This document shows, one piece after another, positions 34,232 to 42,967 of a stretch of DNA of 64,000 bases. Position numbers and translations under genes: made by a program. Source of the stretch: Ulvibacterium sp965228935 (GTDB lineage: Bacteria; Bacteroidota; Bacteroidia; Flavobacteriales; Flavobacteriaceae); assembly GCF_965228935.1 (NCBI RefSeq), contig NZ_OZ245846.1:3348001-3412000 (forward strand). The letters run 5' to 3'. Position 1 is the stretch's first letter, and each line of letters starts with the position of its first letter. The notes below the pieces were generated by a model, which worked only from the letters and a program-made list of their open reading frames with translations, did no database searches and was not told the origin of the DNA.

Positions 34232-34753
34232 TTAATAAGCGGGTTTTTGTTTTTTCATGATGAGACCTCCAATAAGACCAACAATGAGACCTATGACGAT
34301 ATTCATAATCAGGATTATGGGATAGGACATCCATGCAAATTTTTTCTGCATTTCTATGCCTTGGTCAATCTGTTCCTCGGTAAGCTCAGGATTGTCTTGC
34401 AGGGCTTGCTGTTTTCCCAGTTCGTATGTATTGTCTATGAAATCAGGCTCCATGAAATTGGAGAGTATAAAAAAGTATAATAACCCTAAAATCCCGGCAA
34501 TTAATGCAACACCAGCTCCTAACTTTAAAGCTTGAGAGAGGCTTAAATAACCCATACCGGTCTTTTTGAATTGGGCAATTGCTAATAAGATACCTGTTGC
34601 CAATATCGCAATATGAACTCCTTGTACACTGAAACCGCGCTCGTAATGCATGTCCATTGAAAATAGAATTAAGGCAAATAGAATTCCAACGGCTCCCGTA
34701 ATCAGGCCGTAGTTCATTGAAAATTTCCCTGTTTTTGGTTGATTTTCTTCCAT
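34232..34753 (-). CDS. DUF4199-type membrane protein
   Basis: 173 residues with four predicted membrane helices (LITGAVGILFALILFSM, GVHIAILATGILLAIAQF, GAGVALIAGILGLLYFFIL, YPIILIMNIVIGLIVGLIGGLIM). The layout and the stretch MGYLSLSQALKLGAGVALIAGI fit DUF4199, usually found next to GT2 genes in Bacteroidota. Function unknown. It reads toward the GT2 operon and is divergent from rpmE2. Confidence 0.85.
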   Translation of the reverse strand: MEENQPKTGKFSMNYGLITGAVGILFALILFSMDMHYERGFSVQGVHIAILATGILLAIAQFKKTGMGYLSLSQALKLGAGVALIAGILGLLYFFILSNFMEPDFIDNTYELGKQQALQDNPELTEEQIDQGIEMQKKFAWMSYPIILIMNIVIGLIVGLIGGLIMKKQKPAY

Positions 34754-34852
34754 GTTATTTATTTTTAGGTTGTTATTTATTTAGTGTGTTTTTTAACATT
34801 TTTGTTACATTTAAAGATACGATATTTTGTTTCTCTTTTTCGGGAATTAAAA

Positions 34853-34882
34853 TTGCAGATTTCTGAAAATTGTCTAAATTTG
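34853..34882 (+). promoter_or_regulatory. Promoter of rpmE2
   Basis: TTG (34853-34855), a 19-base spacer and TAAATTTG (34875-34882) fit the Bacteroidota promoter. The ATG of rpmE2 is 38 bases after the box. Confidence 0.55.
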
Positions 34883-34919
34883 CACCACTTTTAGGAAAAG
34901 CATTTAAAGTACGGTACTG

Positions 34920-35213
34920 ATGAAGAAAGGGATACACCCAGAAAACTATAGATTGGTCGCTTTTAAGGACATGTCCAATGACGATGTGTTCATCACCAAA
35001 TCCACTGCCAATACCAAGGAAACTTTGGAAGTGGACGGGGTGGAATATCCATTGGTAAAGTTGGAGATTTCCAGAACGTCACACCCATTTTATACCGGGA
35101 AGGCCAAATTTTTGGATACGGCAGGTCGTATAGATAAGTTTAAGAGCAAGTACGACAAGTTCAAAAAGAAACCGGCCGCACAGGAAAAGGACGCCTCAGC
35201 GGACGAAAAATAA
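34920..35213 (+). CDS. rpmE2: 50S ribosomal protein L31, type B
   Basis: 97 residues. [21 protein letters not shown] and the [28 protein letters not shown] block are diagnostic for L31. The zinc-binding CxxC of type A is absent, making this the zinc-independent type B form. A Lys/Ala-rich tail of about 13 residues follows. It stands alone with its own promoter and terminator. Confidence 0.96.
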   Translation: MKKGIHPENYRLVAFKDMSNDDVFITKSTANTKETLEVDGVEYPLVKLEISRTSHPFYTGKAKFLDTAGRIDKFKSKYDKFKKKPAAQEKDASADEK

Positions 35214-35242
35214 GGGACTGCCCCTACAATAAAAAATAGTTA

Positions 35243-35277
35243 ACGCCTCCGACAGAAATCGGGGGCGTAATTTTTTT
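35243..35277 (+). terminator. Intrinsic terminator of rpmE2
   Basis: ACGCCTCCGA, loop CAGAAA, TCGGGGGCGT (10-bp stem with one G-T pair), then AA and seven T. It abuts the -7 box of the next gene. Confidence 0.9.
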
Positions 35278-35284
35278 AATTTTG
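35277..35284 (+). promoter_or_regulatory. Putative -7 box of the GlmU-like gene
   Basis: TAATTTTG matches TAnnTTTG. Its T run is also the tail of the rpmE2 terminator, so termination and initiation signals share bases. The ATG at 35303 follows 19 bases after the box. The in-frame TTG at 35282 lies inside the box and cannot be the start. Confidence 0.5.
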
Positions 35285-35302
35285 TTCCAAACCATCCCTA
35301 CA

Positions 35303-36478
35303 ATGAATTATGTCCTTTTTGACGGGAACGTCAGAGACCATTTACTTCCCTTTACCTTTACACGACCCGTAGCCGACATTCGTATCGGAATTTTGACTAT
35401 ACGGGAGAAGTGGGAACGCTATCTCGGTACCAGTGCAAGCTCCAAGACCGAGGATTATCTACAGGAAAAATTTCCGCTGGTACTTCAGGAGGAAAATATC
35501 TTCATCAATGCTTCCTTTTTACCAAATACGGAGTTGACCGAATTGATAAAGGGACTAAAACGAAACGAGGCGGTTTATCTAAAGGATGAAATTATAGCCT
35601 ATTGTGCAGACCGAATACAAGAGGAAACCGAGCTTTCGACTTTTAAACAACTTGCTTATGAAGGGGAGGTACTAAGGGTTGAGCGTACCTGGGATATTTT
35701 TTCCAAAAACGGGGAGGCCTTGCAGGCCGATTTCGATTTTCTTACCAAGGGAAGAAAAAGTGCTCCGATTTCCGGCACAAACCAATTGATTCGCCCCGAG
35801 AACATCTTTTTGGAAGAAGGGGCAAAGGTGGAATACAGCATTTTGAATGCCACGGAAGGGCCTATCTATTTGGGGAAGGATTCCGAGGTTTGGGAAGGTA
35901 ACCTTATTCGCGGGGCATTTGCCCTATGCAACAATGCCGTGGTAAAAATGGGGGCCAAGATCTATGGCCCTACTACGGTTGGCCCTTATGGCAAGGTCTG
36001 TGGTGAAATAAGCAACTCGGTAATCTTTGGCTATTCCAGTAAGGGTCATGAGGGCTACCTCGGGAATGCGGTATTGGGCGAGTGGTGCAATATAGGGGCG
36101 GACAGCAATAACTCCAACTTAAAGAACAATTATGCCAAGGTGCGGTTATGGAACTATGCCACGGAAAGCTTTGAGCATACAGGGTTGCAGTTTTGTGGGC
36201 TTATGATGGGGGATCACAGTAAGACGGCCATCAATACTATGTTCAACACCGGAACGGTAATCGGGGTGAATTCCAATATTTATGTACCAGGTTTCCCTCG
36301 TAACTTTGTGCCCAGTTTTAGTTGGGGCGGGGCCTCAGGTTTTAGTACCTATCTTCCCAGAAGGGCATTTGAAGCGGCCAAGGTGATGATGGCAAGAAGG
36401 CATGTGGAGTTTGATGAAAAGGAGGCCAACATCCTAAATCATGTTTTTGAACTGACCCAAAAATGGCGGAACTATTAA
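35303..36478 (+). CDS. GlmU-family putative sugar nucleotidyltransferase
   Basis: 391 residues from the ATG at 35303. The N-terminal part (MNYVLFDGNVRDHLLPFTFTRPVADIRIGI) resembles a degenerate nucleotidyltransferase domain. The C-terminal half carries left-handed beta-helix hexapeptide repeats (VWEGNLIRGAFALCNNAVVK, GAKIYGPTTVGPYGKVCGEI). This family is annotated as GlmU-like in Bacteroidota; true GlmU activity is not shown and the usual GXGXRM loop is not seen, so a related or altered sugar substrate is likely. Confidence 0.85.
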   Translation: MNYVLFDGNVRDHLLPFTFTRPVADIRIGILTIREKWERYLGTSASSKTEDYLQEKFPLVLQEENIFINASFLPNTELTELIKGLKRNEAVYLKDEIIAYCADRIQEETELSTFKQLAYEGEVLRVERTWDIFSKNGEALQADFDFLTKGRKSAPISGTNQLIRPENIFLEEGAKVEYSILNATEGPIYLGKDSEVWEGNLIRGAFALCNNAVVKMGAKIYGPTTVGPYGKVCGEISNSVIFGYSSKGHEGYLGNAVLGEWCNIGADSNNSNLKNNYAKVRLWNYATESFEHTGLQFCGLMMGDHSKTAINTMFNTGTVIGVNSNIYVPGFPRNFVPSFSWGGASGFSTYLPRRAFEAAKVMMARRHVEFDEKEANILNHVFELTQKWRNY

Positions 36479-36605
36479 ATTTTGGCAAAGATCGCTCCAT
36501 TGTGATGTAAAAGGGTTTTACACCTAGGATACGTTTTCTCACCCTCGCTATTGAAAATCTTACGAGGATTAAGGTTGTGGTAATTTTGTAGAAGGATAAT
36601 CGCTT

Positions 36606-37406
36606 TTATTGATTTAATTTATCGAATAAGGCTAGCTTGTCCACCTTAGTGGTATCGGTGGTCATCAAATAATCATCTACATAAAGGGTCATTGCGTCCG
36701 GCCATTGGTCCCTGTACATCCCTATTTTGTGATAAAATCGATTTCTTCCTTTTTTTGATGCGGTTACCCCTTTGAAGGAAACAACTTTTTCCCCATCCAT
36801 CCACATGTTGATATAACCCTCCGAAGTTTCCGAATAATAAATCTGCAAAAGAAAATCGTGCCATTTTTCTTTTGTAAGCTTCGGGAGTTCAATACGGGAC
36901 GATCGTTCTTTTTCATCCTTGGTCATGTCATAAATAGTTAAGTAATGACTACCGTTTCTAAATCTATGGGCGAACAATTGTATCGTATTTCCAAATAATA
37001 CCTTTTGTTTTACTTGTGATATGACCAGGCGATTATCCACAATCGGAAAGTCCTTTGGTAAAAAAAACGAATGTGCGTACCAAACCTCATAATTTAGGAA
37101 TGGATGTGCCCCTGAATCCAATTCCGTTCTTTCCGTAAAATTTCCATCGCCTCCGTCTTGTCTTATAAATCCCTTTTGTACCACAAGTTTTGCACATTTG
37201 TTGCCAGAACGTTGGTATTGATCGGTTATGGTCACGGCATCTTTTTCATAACGTCCACTTCCTTTATTTCCTGGACGCCAAAAATCGGCAAGATGGCCAG
37301 TTTCAAAATCATCGGACTTTGTAAAATCATCAATCTTCCCTTCTCCACAGCCATAGCATATAATGAATACCAAAAGCAATTGGAAGGCCGGTTTTATGGG
37401 TCTCAT
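36606..37406 (-). CDS. Heparin lyase I-like polysaccharide lyase, lipoprotein
   Basis: 266 residues from the ATG at 37406. The open frame extends upstream to 37601 but overlaps the mtaB promoter region; the later start gives a lipoprotein signal (LLLVFIICYGC). The mature part is a jelly-roll-type beta-rich domain with FTERTELDS, QVKQKVLFGNTIQLFAHRF and NMWMDGEKVV, typical of the heparin lyase I/PL20 superfamily. The polysaccharide is not known; no other glycan-degradation genes lie nearby, so this is not a full polysaccharide utilisation locus. Confidence 0.75.
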   Translation of the reverse strand: MRPIKPAFQLLLVFIICYGCGEGKIDDFTKSDDFETGHLADFWRPGNKGSGRYEKDAVTITDQYQRSGNKCAKLVVQKGFIRQDGGDGNFTERTELDSGAHPFLNYEVWYAHSFFLPKDFPIVDNRLVISQVKQKVLFGNTIQLFAHRFRNGSHYLTIYDMTKDEKERSSRIELPKLTKEKWHDFLLQIYYSETSEGYINMWMDGEKVVSFKGVTASKKGRNRFYHKIGMYRDQWPDAMTLYVDDYLMTTDTTKVDKLALFDKLNQ

Positions 37407-37579
37407 TAAAAAGGCTTTCAATACAAAATAAAACAACACAAGTATTTCTTGACCGTGCATAGAATACATATTGAATTTAATATAAAAAAACTGGTTCCAA
37501 AGGATTTGACCAAAATTTAAGTAAAGTTGACATTCAGCTATAGACTTTGACTTGAACAAAAGATAAGAAACCCTTTTTG

Positions 37580-37587
37580 TACCTTTG
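37580..37587 (+). promoter_or_regulatory. Putative -7 box of mtaB
   Basis: TACCTTTG matches TAnnTTTG, 21 bases before the chosen ATG of mtaB. The in-frame ATG-like start at 37585 overlaps this box and is therefore unlikely. Confidence 0.45.
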
Positions 37588-37608
37588 CATCCCAAATCCA
37601 AAGGGGCA

Positions 37609-38955
37609 ATGAAAAAAAGAGTCGCTTTTTATACACTGGGTTGTAAGCTCAATTTCTCCGAGACCTCTACCATTGCCAGAGGTTTTGTATCGGAAGGATT
37701 TGAGCGGGTGGACTTTTCGCAACCGGCGGATATGTACGTCATAAATACGTGTTCGGTTACAGAGAATGCGGATAAGCGTTTTAAGACCATTGTACGACAA
37801 GCCCAAAGAACCAATCCCGAAGCATTTGTGGCTGCCATTGGCTGTTACGCCCAATTAAAACCGGAAGAACTGGCGGCCGTTGACGGCGTGGATTTGGTTT
37901 TGGGTGCTACCGAAAAATTCAAGATTACCGATTATATAAACGACCTTCTCAATAGTCATCCTGAGCGTAGTCGAAGAGTGGCCCAAATCCATTCCTGTGA
38001 AATAGAGGAGGCCGATTTTTATGTCGGCAGCTATTCCATAGGGGATAGGACACGGGCATTTTTAAAGGTACAGGACGGTTGTGATTATAAATGTACGTAT
38101 TGTACCATCCCCCTGGCACGTGGAATTTCAAGAAGTGATACCCTTGAAAACGTATTGGGGAAAGCCGCAGAAATTGCCTCAAAGGGGATTCAGGAAATTG
38201 TTTTGACGGGGGTGAATATAGGTGATTATGGCAAGGGAGAATTTGGAAATAAAAAACATGAACACACTTTTCTGGATTTGATCAAGGCCCTGGATAAGGT
38301 AGCGGGAATTCGGCGACTTCGGATATCCTCCATAGAACCTAACCTGTTAAAAAATGAGACGATCGATTTTGTGGCTAACAGCAATTCCTTCGTACCTCAT
38401 TTTCATATTCCATTGCAAAGTGGCAGTGATGAAATCTTGAAGTTGATGCGCCGGCGTTATTTACGAAACCTATACGTTGAGAGAGTGCAACGCATAAAGG
38501 AAGTTATGCCCCATGCTTGCATAGGTGTAGATGTTATCGTGGGATTTCCCGGGGAAACCGATGCCCATTTTCTGGAAACCTACCATTTTCTGAACGAATT
38601 GGACATTTCCTATCTACATGTGTTTACCTATTCGGAAAGGGACAATACGCCCGCAGCCGGGATGGATGGAACGGTTCCCAAAAAGATAAGAAACAAGCGA
38701 AGCAAAATGCTGCGGGGACTTTCGGCCAAAAAGCGCCGGGCTTTTTATGAAGGCCAGTTGGGCCATGTTAGAACCGTCTTGTTCGAAGGGGAGAACAAGG
38801 AAGGCCATATTCACGGGTTTACCGAAAATTACGTAAAAGTAAGGACACCTTGGAATCCTGAATTGGTGAATACCTTACATGAAATTGAATTGACTGAAAT
38901 CGATGAGGACGGTTTGGGACGATTTGAATTTGTTGAAAGTACGGTTGAGGTATAA
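37609..38955 (+). CDS. mtaB: tRNA (t6A37) methylthiotransferase MtaB
   Basis: 448 residues from the ATG at 37609. The protein has the N-terminal UPF0004 domain (FYTLGCKLNFSETS, NTCSVTENADKRFK, IGCYAQLKPEE), the radical-SAM cluster CxxxCxxC at Cys158, Cys162, Cys165 (DGCDYKCTYCTIP) and a C-terminal TRAM domain. It converts t6A37 to ms2t6A37 in tRNAs reading ANN codons, using two iron-sulfur clusters. Residues 116-124 (SHPERSRRV) come from a short dispersed DNA repeat and lie between the UPF0004 and radical-SAM domains. A terminator directly follows. Confidence 0.94.
   Translation: MKKRVAFYTLGCKLNFSETSTIARGFVSEGFERVDFSQPADMYVINTCSVTENADKRFKTIVRQAQRTNPEAFVAAIGCYAQLKPEELAAVDGVDLVLGATEKFKITDYINDLLNSHPERSRRVAQIHSCEIEEADFYVGSYSIGDRTRAFLKVQDGCDYKCTYCTIPLARGISRSDTLENVLGKAAEIASKGIQEIVLTGVNIGDYGKGEFGNKKHEHTFLDLIKALDKVAGIRRLRISSIEPNLLKNETIDFVANSNSFVPHFHIPLQSGSDEILKLMRRRYLRNLYVERVQRIKEVMPHACIGVDVIVGFPGETDAHFLETYHFLNELDISYLHVFTYSERDNTPAAGMDGTVPKKIRNKRSKMLRGLSAKKRRAFYEGQLGHVRTVLFEGENKEGHIHGFTENYVKVRTPWNPELVNTLHEIELTEIDEDGLGRFEFVESTVEV
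37955..37977 (+). repeat. Short dispersed repeat embedded in frame in mtaB
   Basis: The segment contains CATCCTGAGCGTAGTCGAAG. I recognise this as the core of a short repeat seen many times in unrelated bacterial genomes, usually intergenic; read on the other strand it encodes the familiar FDYAQDD string. Here it adds about nine residues without breaking the mtaB frame. No second copy was seen in this window. Confidence 0.6.
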
Positions 38956-38980
38956 AAAATCCCGCAATTAGCGGGATTTT
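38956..38980. terminator. Bidirectional intrinsic terminator
   Basis: AAAATCCCGC, loop AATTA, GCGGGATTTT, a perfect 10-bp stem starting directly after the mtaB stop. It separates mtaB from the convergent gene at 38986-39279. Confidence 0.9.
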
Positions 38981-38985
38981 ATTTT

Positions 38986-39279
38986 CTAGATCCTGATGCC
39001 TACCGGCAACATTTCCTTGTATTGTCTATTTTTCCGTAGAAAACCCGCTATCTGCGGACTGGTGGGAACAACTCTTTGGTTTTGTTCCTGAATGTGATGA
39101 AGGACGGATTTTATGAAATCTTCCTTAAAACCTTCCTTGGTAATTTCTTCAGGTACTACCAGCTTGGTCAAAAAGACCTTTCTTTCCTGCGAAGAGTATT
39201 CGATTTTAGCCAGATGTCCATTCAGCCTAGTTTCAAATTGACGCAAGAAACTATTGTCCTTGATTTGCATTTCATTCAT
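38986..39279 (-). CDS. Small GNAT-like (YjdJ type) protein
   Basis: 97 residues. The pattern GHLAKIEYSSQERKVFLTKLVVPEEI, then FIKSVLHHIQEQNQRVVPTSPQIAGFLRKNRQYKEML matches the short GCN5-related acetyltransferase-like domain of the YjdJ group, which lacks much of the usual GNAT fold. The glycine-rich acetyl-CoA loop is replaced (KEGFKEDF). An alternative ATG is at the fourth codon. Activity uncertain. Confidence 0.65.
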   Translation of the reverse strand: MNEMQIKDNSFLRQFETRLNGHLAKIEYSSQERKVFLTKLVVPEEITKEGFKEDFIKSVLHHIQEQNQRVVPTSPQIAGFLRKNRQYKEMLPVGIRI

Positions 39280-39448
39280 ATAGTTTGATTTTAATGTTGG
39301 TCTTAGACAAAAAAATCACGATGTTCCACAATCGTAATTTTCTATATTTTTACTTTGAAATCTGAGATGTTGGGGACAACTTCCAATGATGGTACAAAAT
39401 TAGGGAAAAAAATAGAACTTTCCTAGAAAAACCCAAAGTCCGGTCATT

Positions 39449-40111
39449 ATGCCCTATGATAAAACCCATGTTTATTTTATGCCGGGAATGGCCGCAAATC
39501 CATCTATATTTGAAAATATTGCACTTCCCAAGGACAAATTTGAACAGCATCTATTGGAATGGTTTATCCCCAAACAGGGGATGACACTATCCGAGTATGC
39601 CGTTGAAATGAACAAAAATGTCGTTCATGAAAACCCGGTACTTTTGGGTGTATCCTTTGGAGGAATGCTTGTTCAGGAAATGGCCAAACATATCCCGACG
39701 CAAAAAACAATTATAGTGTCCAGCGTAAAAAGCACCTCTGAATTACCCAAAAAAATGGTCTTTGCCAAATATACCAAGGCACATAAATTGTTGCCCACAG
39801 GTTTGGTCAACAATGTAGAGCTTCTGGCCAAATACGCATTTGGGGAAACCCTGACCAAACGGCTAAAACTTTATGAGCAATATCTTTCCGTTAGGGACAA
39901 GTACTATATGGATTGGTCCTTAGATCAAATCATAAATTGGGAACAGCAAAATTGTCTGGAAGGCCTGGTGCATATCCATGGCGAAAAAGATCCGGTATTC
40001 CCGATCGGAAACATTAAGGATTGTATAGCCGTAAAAAATGGGACCCACACCATGATCATACATCGGGCCAAATGGTTCAATGAACACCTGCCCACAATTA
40101 TTTTGGAATAA
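39449..40111 (+). CDS. Alpha/beta hydrolase
   Basis: 220 residues. HVYFMPGMAANPSIF is the oxyanion-loop region, GVSFGG (about residues 69-74) the nucleophile elbow with Ser, HGEKDPVFPI the likely acid and GTHTMIIHR the catalytic His. No signal peptide. The substrate is unknown. The start of the next gene's open frame overlaps its end, but the real start of that gene is 49 bases later. Confidence 0.85.
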   Translation: MPYDKTHVYFMPGMAANPSIFENIALPKDKFEQHLLEWFIPKQGMTLSEYAVEMNKNVVHENPVLLGVSFGGMLVQEMAKHIPTQKTIIVSSVKSTSELPKKMVFAKYTKAHKLLPTGLVNNVELLAKYAFGETLTKRLKLYEQYLSVRDKYYMDWSLDQIINWEQQNCLEGLVHIHGEKDPVFPIGNIKDCIAVKNGTHTMIIHRAKWFNEHLPTIILE

Positions 40112-40160
40112 GGGAGTTGTATTAATACCTTTGAATAACAAGAAAAATAAATCTGGGAAT

Positions 40161-41129
40161 ATGAAGATAGTAAAGAACGTTTTGATGCTTTTGGGAGTGT
40201 TCTTTGTGATAAGTACGTTGGTATTTGCGGTACAAAATACGATAGAGGAGCAGAGCGATGATTCCATGGACATGGCGGAAAACGACCCCAACAAGAACGT
40301 GGCCGAGGAATATAAAATATCCGCAATCGATATCCCGGAGGATCTGAATTTTGCCGGGGAGCCCGTACCGCAAAACGACCCAGAGGTAATGGAACGTGTG
40401 GACCGGGAGTTTTTGGTCAATACCTATTGGCAGTCCAATGCCCTATTGCTAATGAAACGGGCACACAAGTACTTTCCGATAATAGAACCAATTCTTGCCA
40501 AAAATGGCATCCCGGATGATTTTAAGTATTTGGCCGTAGCCGAAAGTGGACTTCAGAACGTGGTTTCCCATGCCGGGGCCACTGGTTTTTGGCAGATTAT
40601 GAGAAGGACAGGGCAGGAGTATGGACTTGAAGTGAACAAGAACGTTGATGAGCGTTATCACTTGGAAAAATCCACCGAGGTCGCCTGCAAATATTTGAAT
40701 AAATGGAAGGAGAAATACGGAAGTTGGACCTTAACGGCCGCTGCGTATAATGCGGGCCCCGGATCCATCAATAAATTTATGGGAATACAGCAAGTGGAAG
40801 ATTATTACGACCTTTTATTGGGTGAGGAAACGGGGCGTTATGTGTTCCGTATCATGGCCATCAAGGAAATATTGTCCCATCCCGAAAAATATGGTTTTGA
40901 AATTGAGAAAGAGGATATGTATACCGTAGTACCCACGTTTAAGGTAGAGGTGGATGAGCCGGTTTTTAGCTTTGCCGATTTCGCCCAGGAGTATGAAATC
41001 AACTACAAGATTTTAAAGCGACATAATCCTTGGCTACGGGAGCCGCACCTGAATAACGCTTCCAAGAAAAAATACATTATAGAAATTCCCAATAAGGGCT
41101 ATTACAAAGTGTCCAGCAGTAACCCTTAG
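40161..41129 (+). CDS. Membrane-bound lytic transglycosylase (SLT domain, MltD-like)
   Basis: 322 residues from the ATG at 40161, which gives an N-terminal membrane anchor or signal (VLMLLGVFFVISTLVFAVQ). A longer frame from 40080 would run into the hydrolase gene. The SLT domain has YLAVAESGLQNVVSHAGATGFWQIM with catalytic Glu128 and TAAAYNAGPG. A LysM-like segment (VFSFADFAQEYEINYKILKRHNPWL) ends the protein. It cleaves peptidoglycan with 1,6-anhydro product. It overlaps the convergent gene end by 4 bases. Confidence 0.9.
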   Translation: MKIVKNVLMLLGVFFVISTLVFAVQNTIEEQSDDSMDMAENDPNKNVAEEYKISAIDIPEDLNFAGEPVPQNDPEVMERVDREFLVNTYWQSNALLLMKRAHKYFPIIEPILAKNGIPDDFKYLAVAESGLQNVVSHAGATGFWQIMRRTGQEYGLEVNKNVDERYHLEKSTEVACKYLNKWKEKYGSWTLTAAAYNAGPGSINKFMGIQQVEDYYDLLLGEETGRYVFRIMAIKEILSHPEKYGFEIEKEDMYTVVPTFKVEVDEPVFSFADFAQEYEINYKILKRHNPWLREPHLNNASKKKYIIEIPNKGYYKVSSSNP

Positions 41130-41641
41130 ATTCTCTTCATCTGTTGTTGCATCATTTTGATCTGCTCGGAAAGCATATTGTTCTTGTCCAGTTTTTTGGC
41201 CTCTTGAAGTAATGTGGTCGCTTCCCTTTTTCGACGCTTTTGCATAGCTATACCGGCGAGGCTTAGTTTCGCCATGGCCACATCATAATCCATGGTAAGT
41301 CCCAACTTTAGCGCTTTTCTAAAATATTTTTCGGCCTGGGTCAAATTTTTTTGGGAATGCAGGATTCCATGCAAATAGTTATAATATCCTTGTTGTTTGG
41401 TTATCAGGGCCGCCTCCGGGTTTTTAATTTTGTCCAACCATTTTTGAGTACCTTCCATATCCTGCTTTCGCATCCGCAAAAAGGCCAATAGAATCATCTC
41501 GTTCCTAAAGTACAGGAAGATGAAAATAAGTGAAAACAAAATCAAGGCAATACCGTTGCCTATATACCCTTCCGTAAACTGATAAACGGCATAGGCTATA
41601 ATTAGTCCGGCAATGACGAGTTTAATATTCTTGTGGAACAT
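41126..41641 (-). CDS. Membrane protein with TPR-like domain
   Basis: 171 residues. Two membrane helices (LVIAGLIIAYAVYQF and GIALILFSLIFIFLYF) are followed by a helical part with TPR-like repeats (AEKYFRKALKLGLTMDYDVAMAKLSLAGIAM). It lies 8 bases after the DUF6263-like gene, so the two are probably co-transcribed. Function unknown. Confidence 0.75.
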   Translation of the reverse strand: MFHKNIKLVIAGLIIAYAVYQFTEGYIGNGIALILFSLIFIFLYFRNEMILLAFLRMRKQDMEGTQKWLDKIKNPEAALITKQQGYYNYLHGILHSQKNLTQAEKYFRKALKLGLTMDYDVAMAKLSLAGIAMQKRRKREATTLLQEAKKLDKNNMLSEQIKMMQQQMKRI

Positions 41642-41649
41642 GTTTATGT

Positions 41650-42531
41650 TTAGTTGATTCGTTCATATGTAATGGTGGACTTTATGGTAGTCGGAATCTT
41701 TTGGTCGCCCAGTTGTGCCATGGTACCCGTACCTTCGGATTCGCCCTCTACCTTCATTTTCTTTATGAAGCCGGATGTCAAATCAGCGGTAATGTGGGTA
41801 TCCTGTGTTCCAATAAGGTTCATTGTGGTGGCCGGTTCGGTAATGTCCATGGTCACTTCGGCTTTTCCCATAATTTCCGCGCTGGCATCCTCAATGGTTT
41901 CCAAGGTCCAGGTGTTTTTTGTACTCAACTTTCCGGAATACTCATTCTTCCAAGTATCCCCAGGCTTAACCTGTTGCTGGGGATAGAGGTAGGTCATTTG
42001 CTCATAGCTGTTGGATAAGGCTTCCGATCCAAATTCCTTCTCCAAGGATTTTTTCATCATGTTCAGGGAAAACTCATCTTCCAATCCAGAAGCTTGGGCC
42101 ATCTTTGCCACCAGACTATCGCCCCCCTTTACCTTCAGGATATGTCCATTTCTGGAAAGGGTCATTTGTATGGGGTGCTCCAACAGACTATTGAAAATAT
42201 TGGATTGCATGTCGCCCTCCACGATTTCCTTTGCGGCCACGTTCATCAACTCTCCCTGTATGTTGGATACCATTTTAAGATTAAGATCCTTAAAGGTCAA
42301 CGCTATCTCGTAGTTATTGTCTTCTTCTCCCAGGACCCTAAACTCCAAAACACCGTCTATTTCATTGGTCAATTCATGTTCGGCCCCGTCAAGCTTTTGG
42401 GTAATTACCTGTTTAGCCTCTTGTTTTATGGTGAATACATCATCCTTTTCCAACTTGTATTCCAGTTTTACCTGACCTATGGTAATGGAGCTAAAAAACA
42501 ATAAAAACGACAGGGACAAAATGTTTTTCAT
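41650..42531 (-). CDS. Exported DUF6263-like protein
   Basis: 293 residues. Signal peptide MKNILSLSFLLFFSSITIGQ. The mature part begins VKLEYKLEKDDVFTIKQEAKQVITQKLDG and is mostly beta, without catalytic signature. The pattern fits a Bacteroidota family I recall as DUF6263. Function unknown. Confidence 0.78.
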   Translation of the reverse strand: MKNILSLSFLLFFSSITIGQVKLEYKLEKDDVFTIKQEAKQVITQKLDGAEHELTNEIDGVLEFRVLGEEDNNYEIALTFKDLNLKMVSNIQGELMNVAAKEIVEGDMQSNIFNSLLEHPIQMTLSRNGHILKVKGGDSLVAKMAQASGLEDEFSLNMMKKSLEKEFGSEALSNSYEQMTYLYPQQQVKPGDTWKNEYSGKLSTKNTWTLETIEDASAEIMGKAEVTMDITEPATTMNLIGTQDTHITADLTSGFIKKMKVEGESEGTGTMAQLGDQKIPTTIKSTITYERIN

Positions 42532-42562
42532 AGTGGGGAAAAATCCAAGTTATCGAATGCGG

Positions 42563-42570
42563 CAAAAGTA
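42563..42570 (-). promoter_or_regulatory. Putative -7 box of the DUF6263-like operon
   Basis: The minus strand reads TACTTTTG, matching TAnnTTTG, 31 bases before the ATG. It is divergent from the rpmH promoter about 40 bases away. Confidence 0.4.
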
Positions 42571-42603
42571 ATAAAAACAATCCAAAACATTTTTATATTT
42601 CCA

Positions 42604-42634
42604 TTTGGCAAAGCAAAAACTCTTCGTATATTTG
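42604..42634 (+). promoter_or_regulatory. Promoter of rpmH
   Basis: TTTG (42604-42607), a 19-base spacer and TATATTTG (42627-42634) match the Bacteroidota consensus fully. The leader to the rpmH ATG is about 60 bases. Confidence 0.65.
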
Positions 42635-42698
42635 CGCCCAGAATTTTATGGGCAAAAAGTCCACTTGCAACGTATAATAAGTTTTTAAAGGCTCAAAA

Positions 42699-42857
42699 AT
42701 GAAAAGGACATTCCAGCCATCCAAACGAAAAAGAAGGAACAAACATGGGTTTAGGGAGCGCATGGCTACTGCGAATGGCAGAAAGGTACTTGCTAGAAGA
42801 AGGGCCAAGGGAAGAAAAAAATTATCCGTATCCTCAGAGCCGAGACACAAAAAATAA
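42699..42857 (+). CDS. rpmH: 50S ribosomal protein L34
   Basis: 52 residues, easily missed by size. The sequence starts [19 protein letters not shown] and continues [22 protein letters not shown], which is the whole L34 signature. Very basic, as expected. A strong promoter lies upstream and a hairpin terminator follows. The usual neighbours dnaA or rnpA are absent; a separate location of rpmH is usual in this phylum. Confidence 0.97.
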   Translation: MKRTFQPSKRKRRNKHGFRERMATANGRKVLARRRAKGRKKLSVSSEPRHKK

Positions 42858-42880
42858 TGATTGAACATTTTAACAATACC

Positions 42881-42916
42881 AAGGTGTTACTTTTTCGGAA
42901 GTAGCACCTTTTTTTT
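42881..42916 (+). terminator. Intrinsic terminator of rpmH
   Basis: AAGGTGTTACTT, loop TTTCGG, AAGTAGCACCTT form a 12-bp stem with one G-T pair, followed by a T run. carB begins 52 bases later. Confidence 0.9.
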
Positions 42917-42967
42917 GTCCAAGCCGAACTTGTTTCGGTTCCAACTGATTAAAACCTAACATAGAAC

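Noticed and set aside
36606..37406. Polysaccharide utilisation locus around the heparinase-like lyase
   Set aside because: No SusC/SusD pair, sulfatase or second carbohydrate enzyme is adjacent; neighbours are a GlmU-like gene and mtaB.
42593..42868. 91-codon minus-strand frame
   Set aside because: It is the antisense shadow of rpmH and its leader; L34 on the plus strand is certain.
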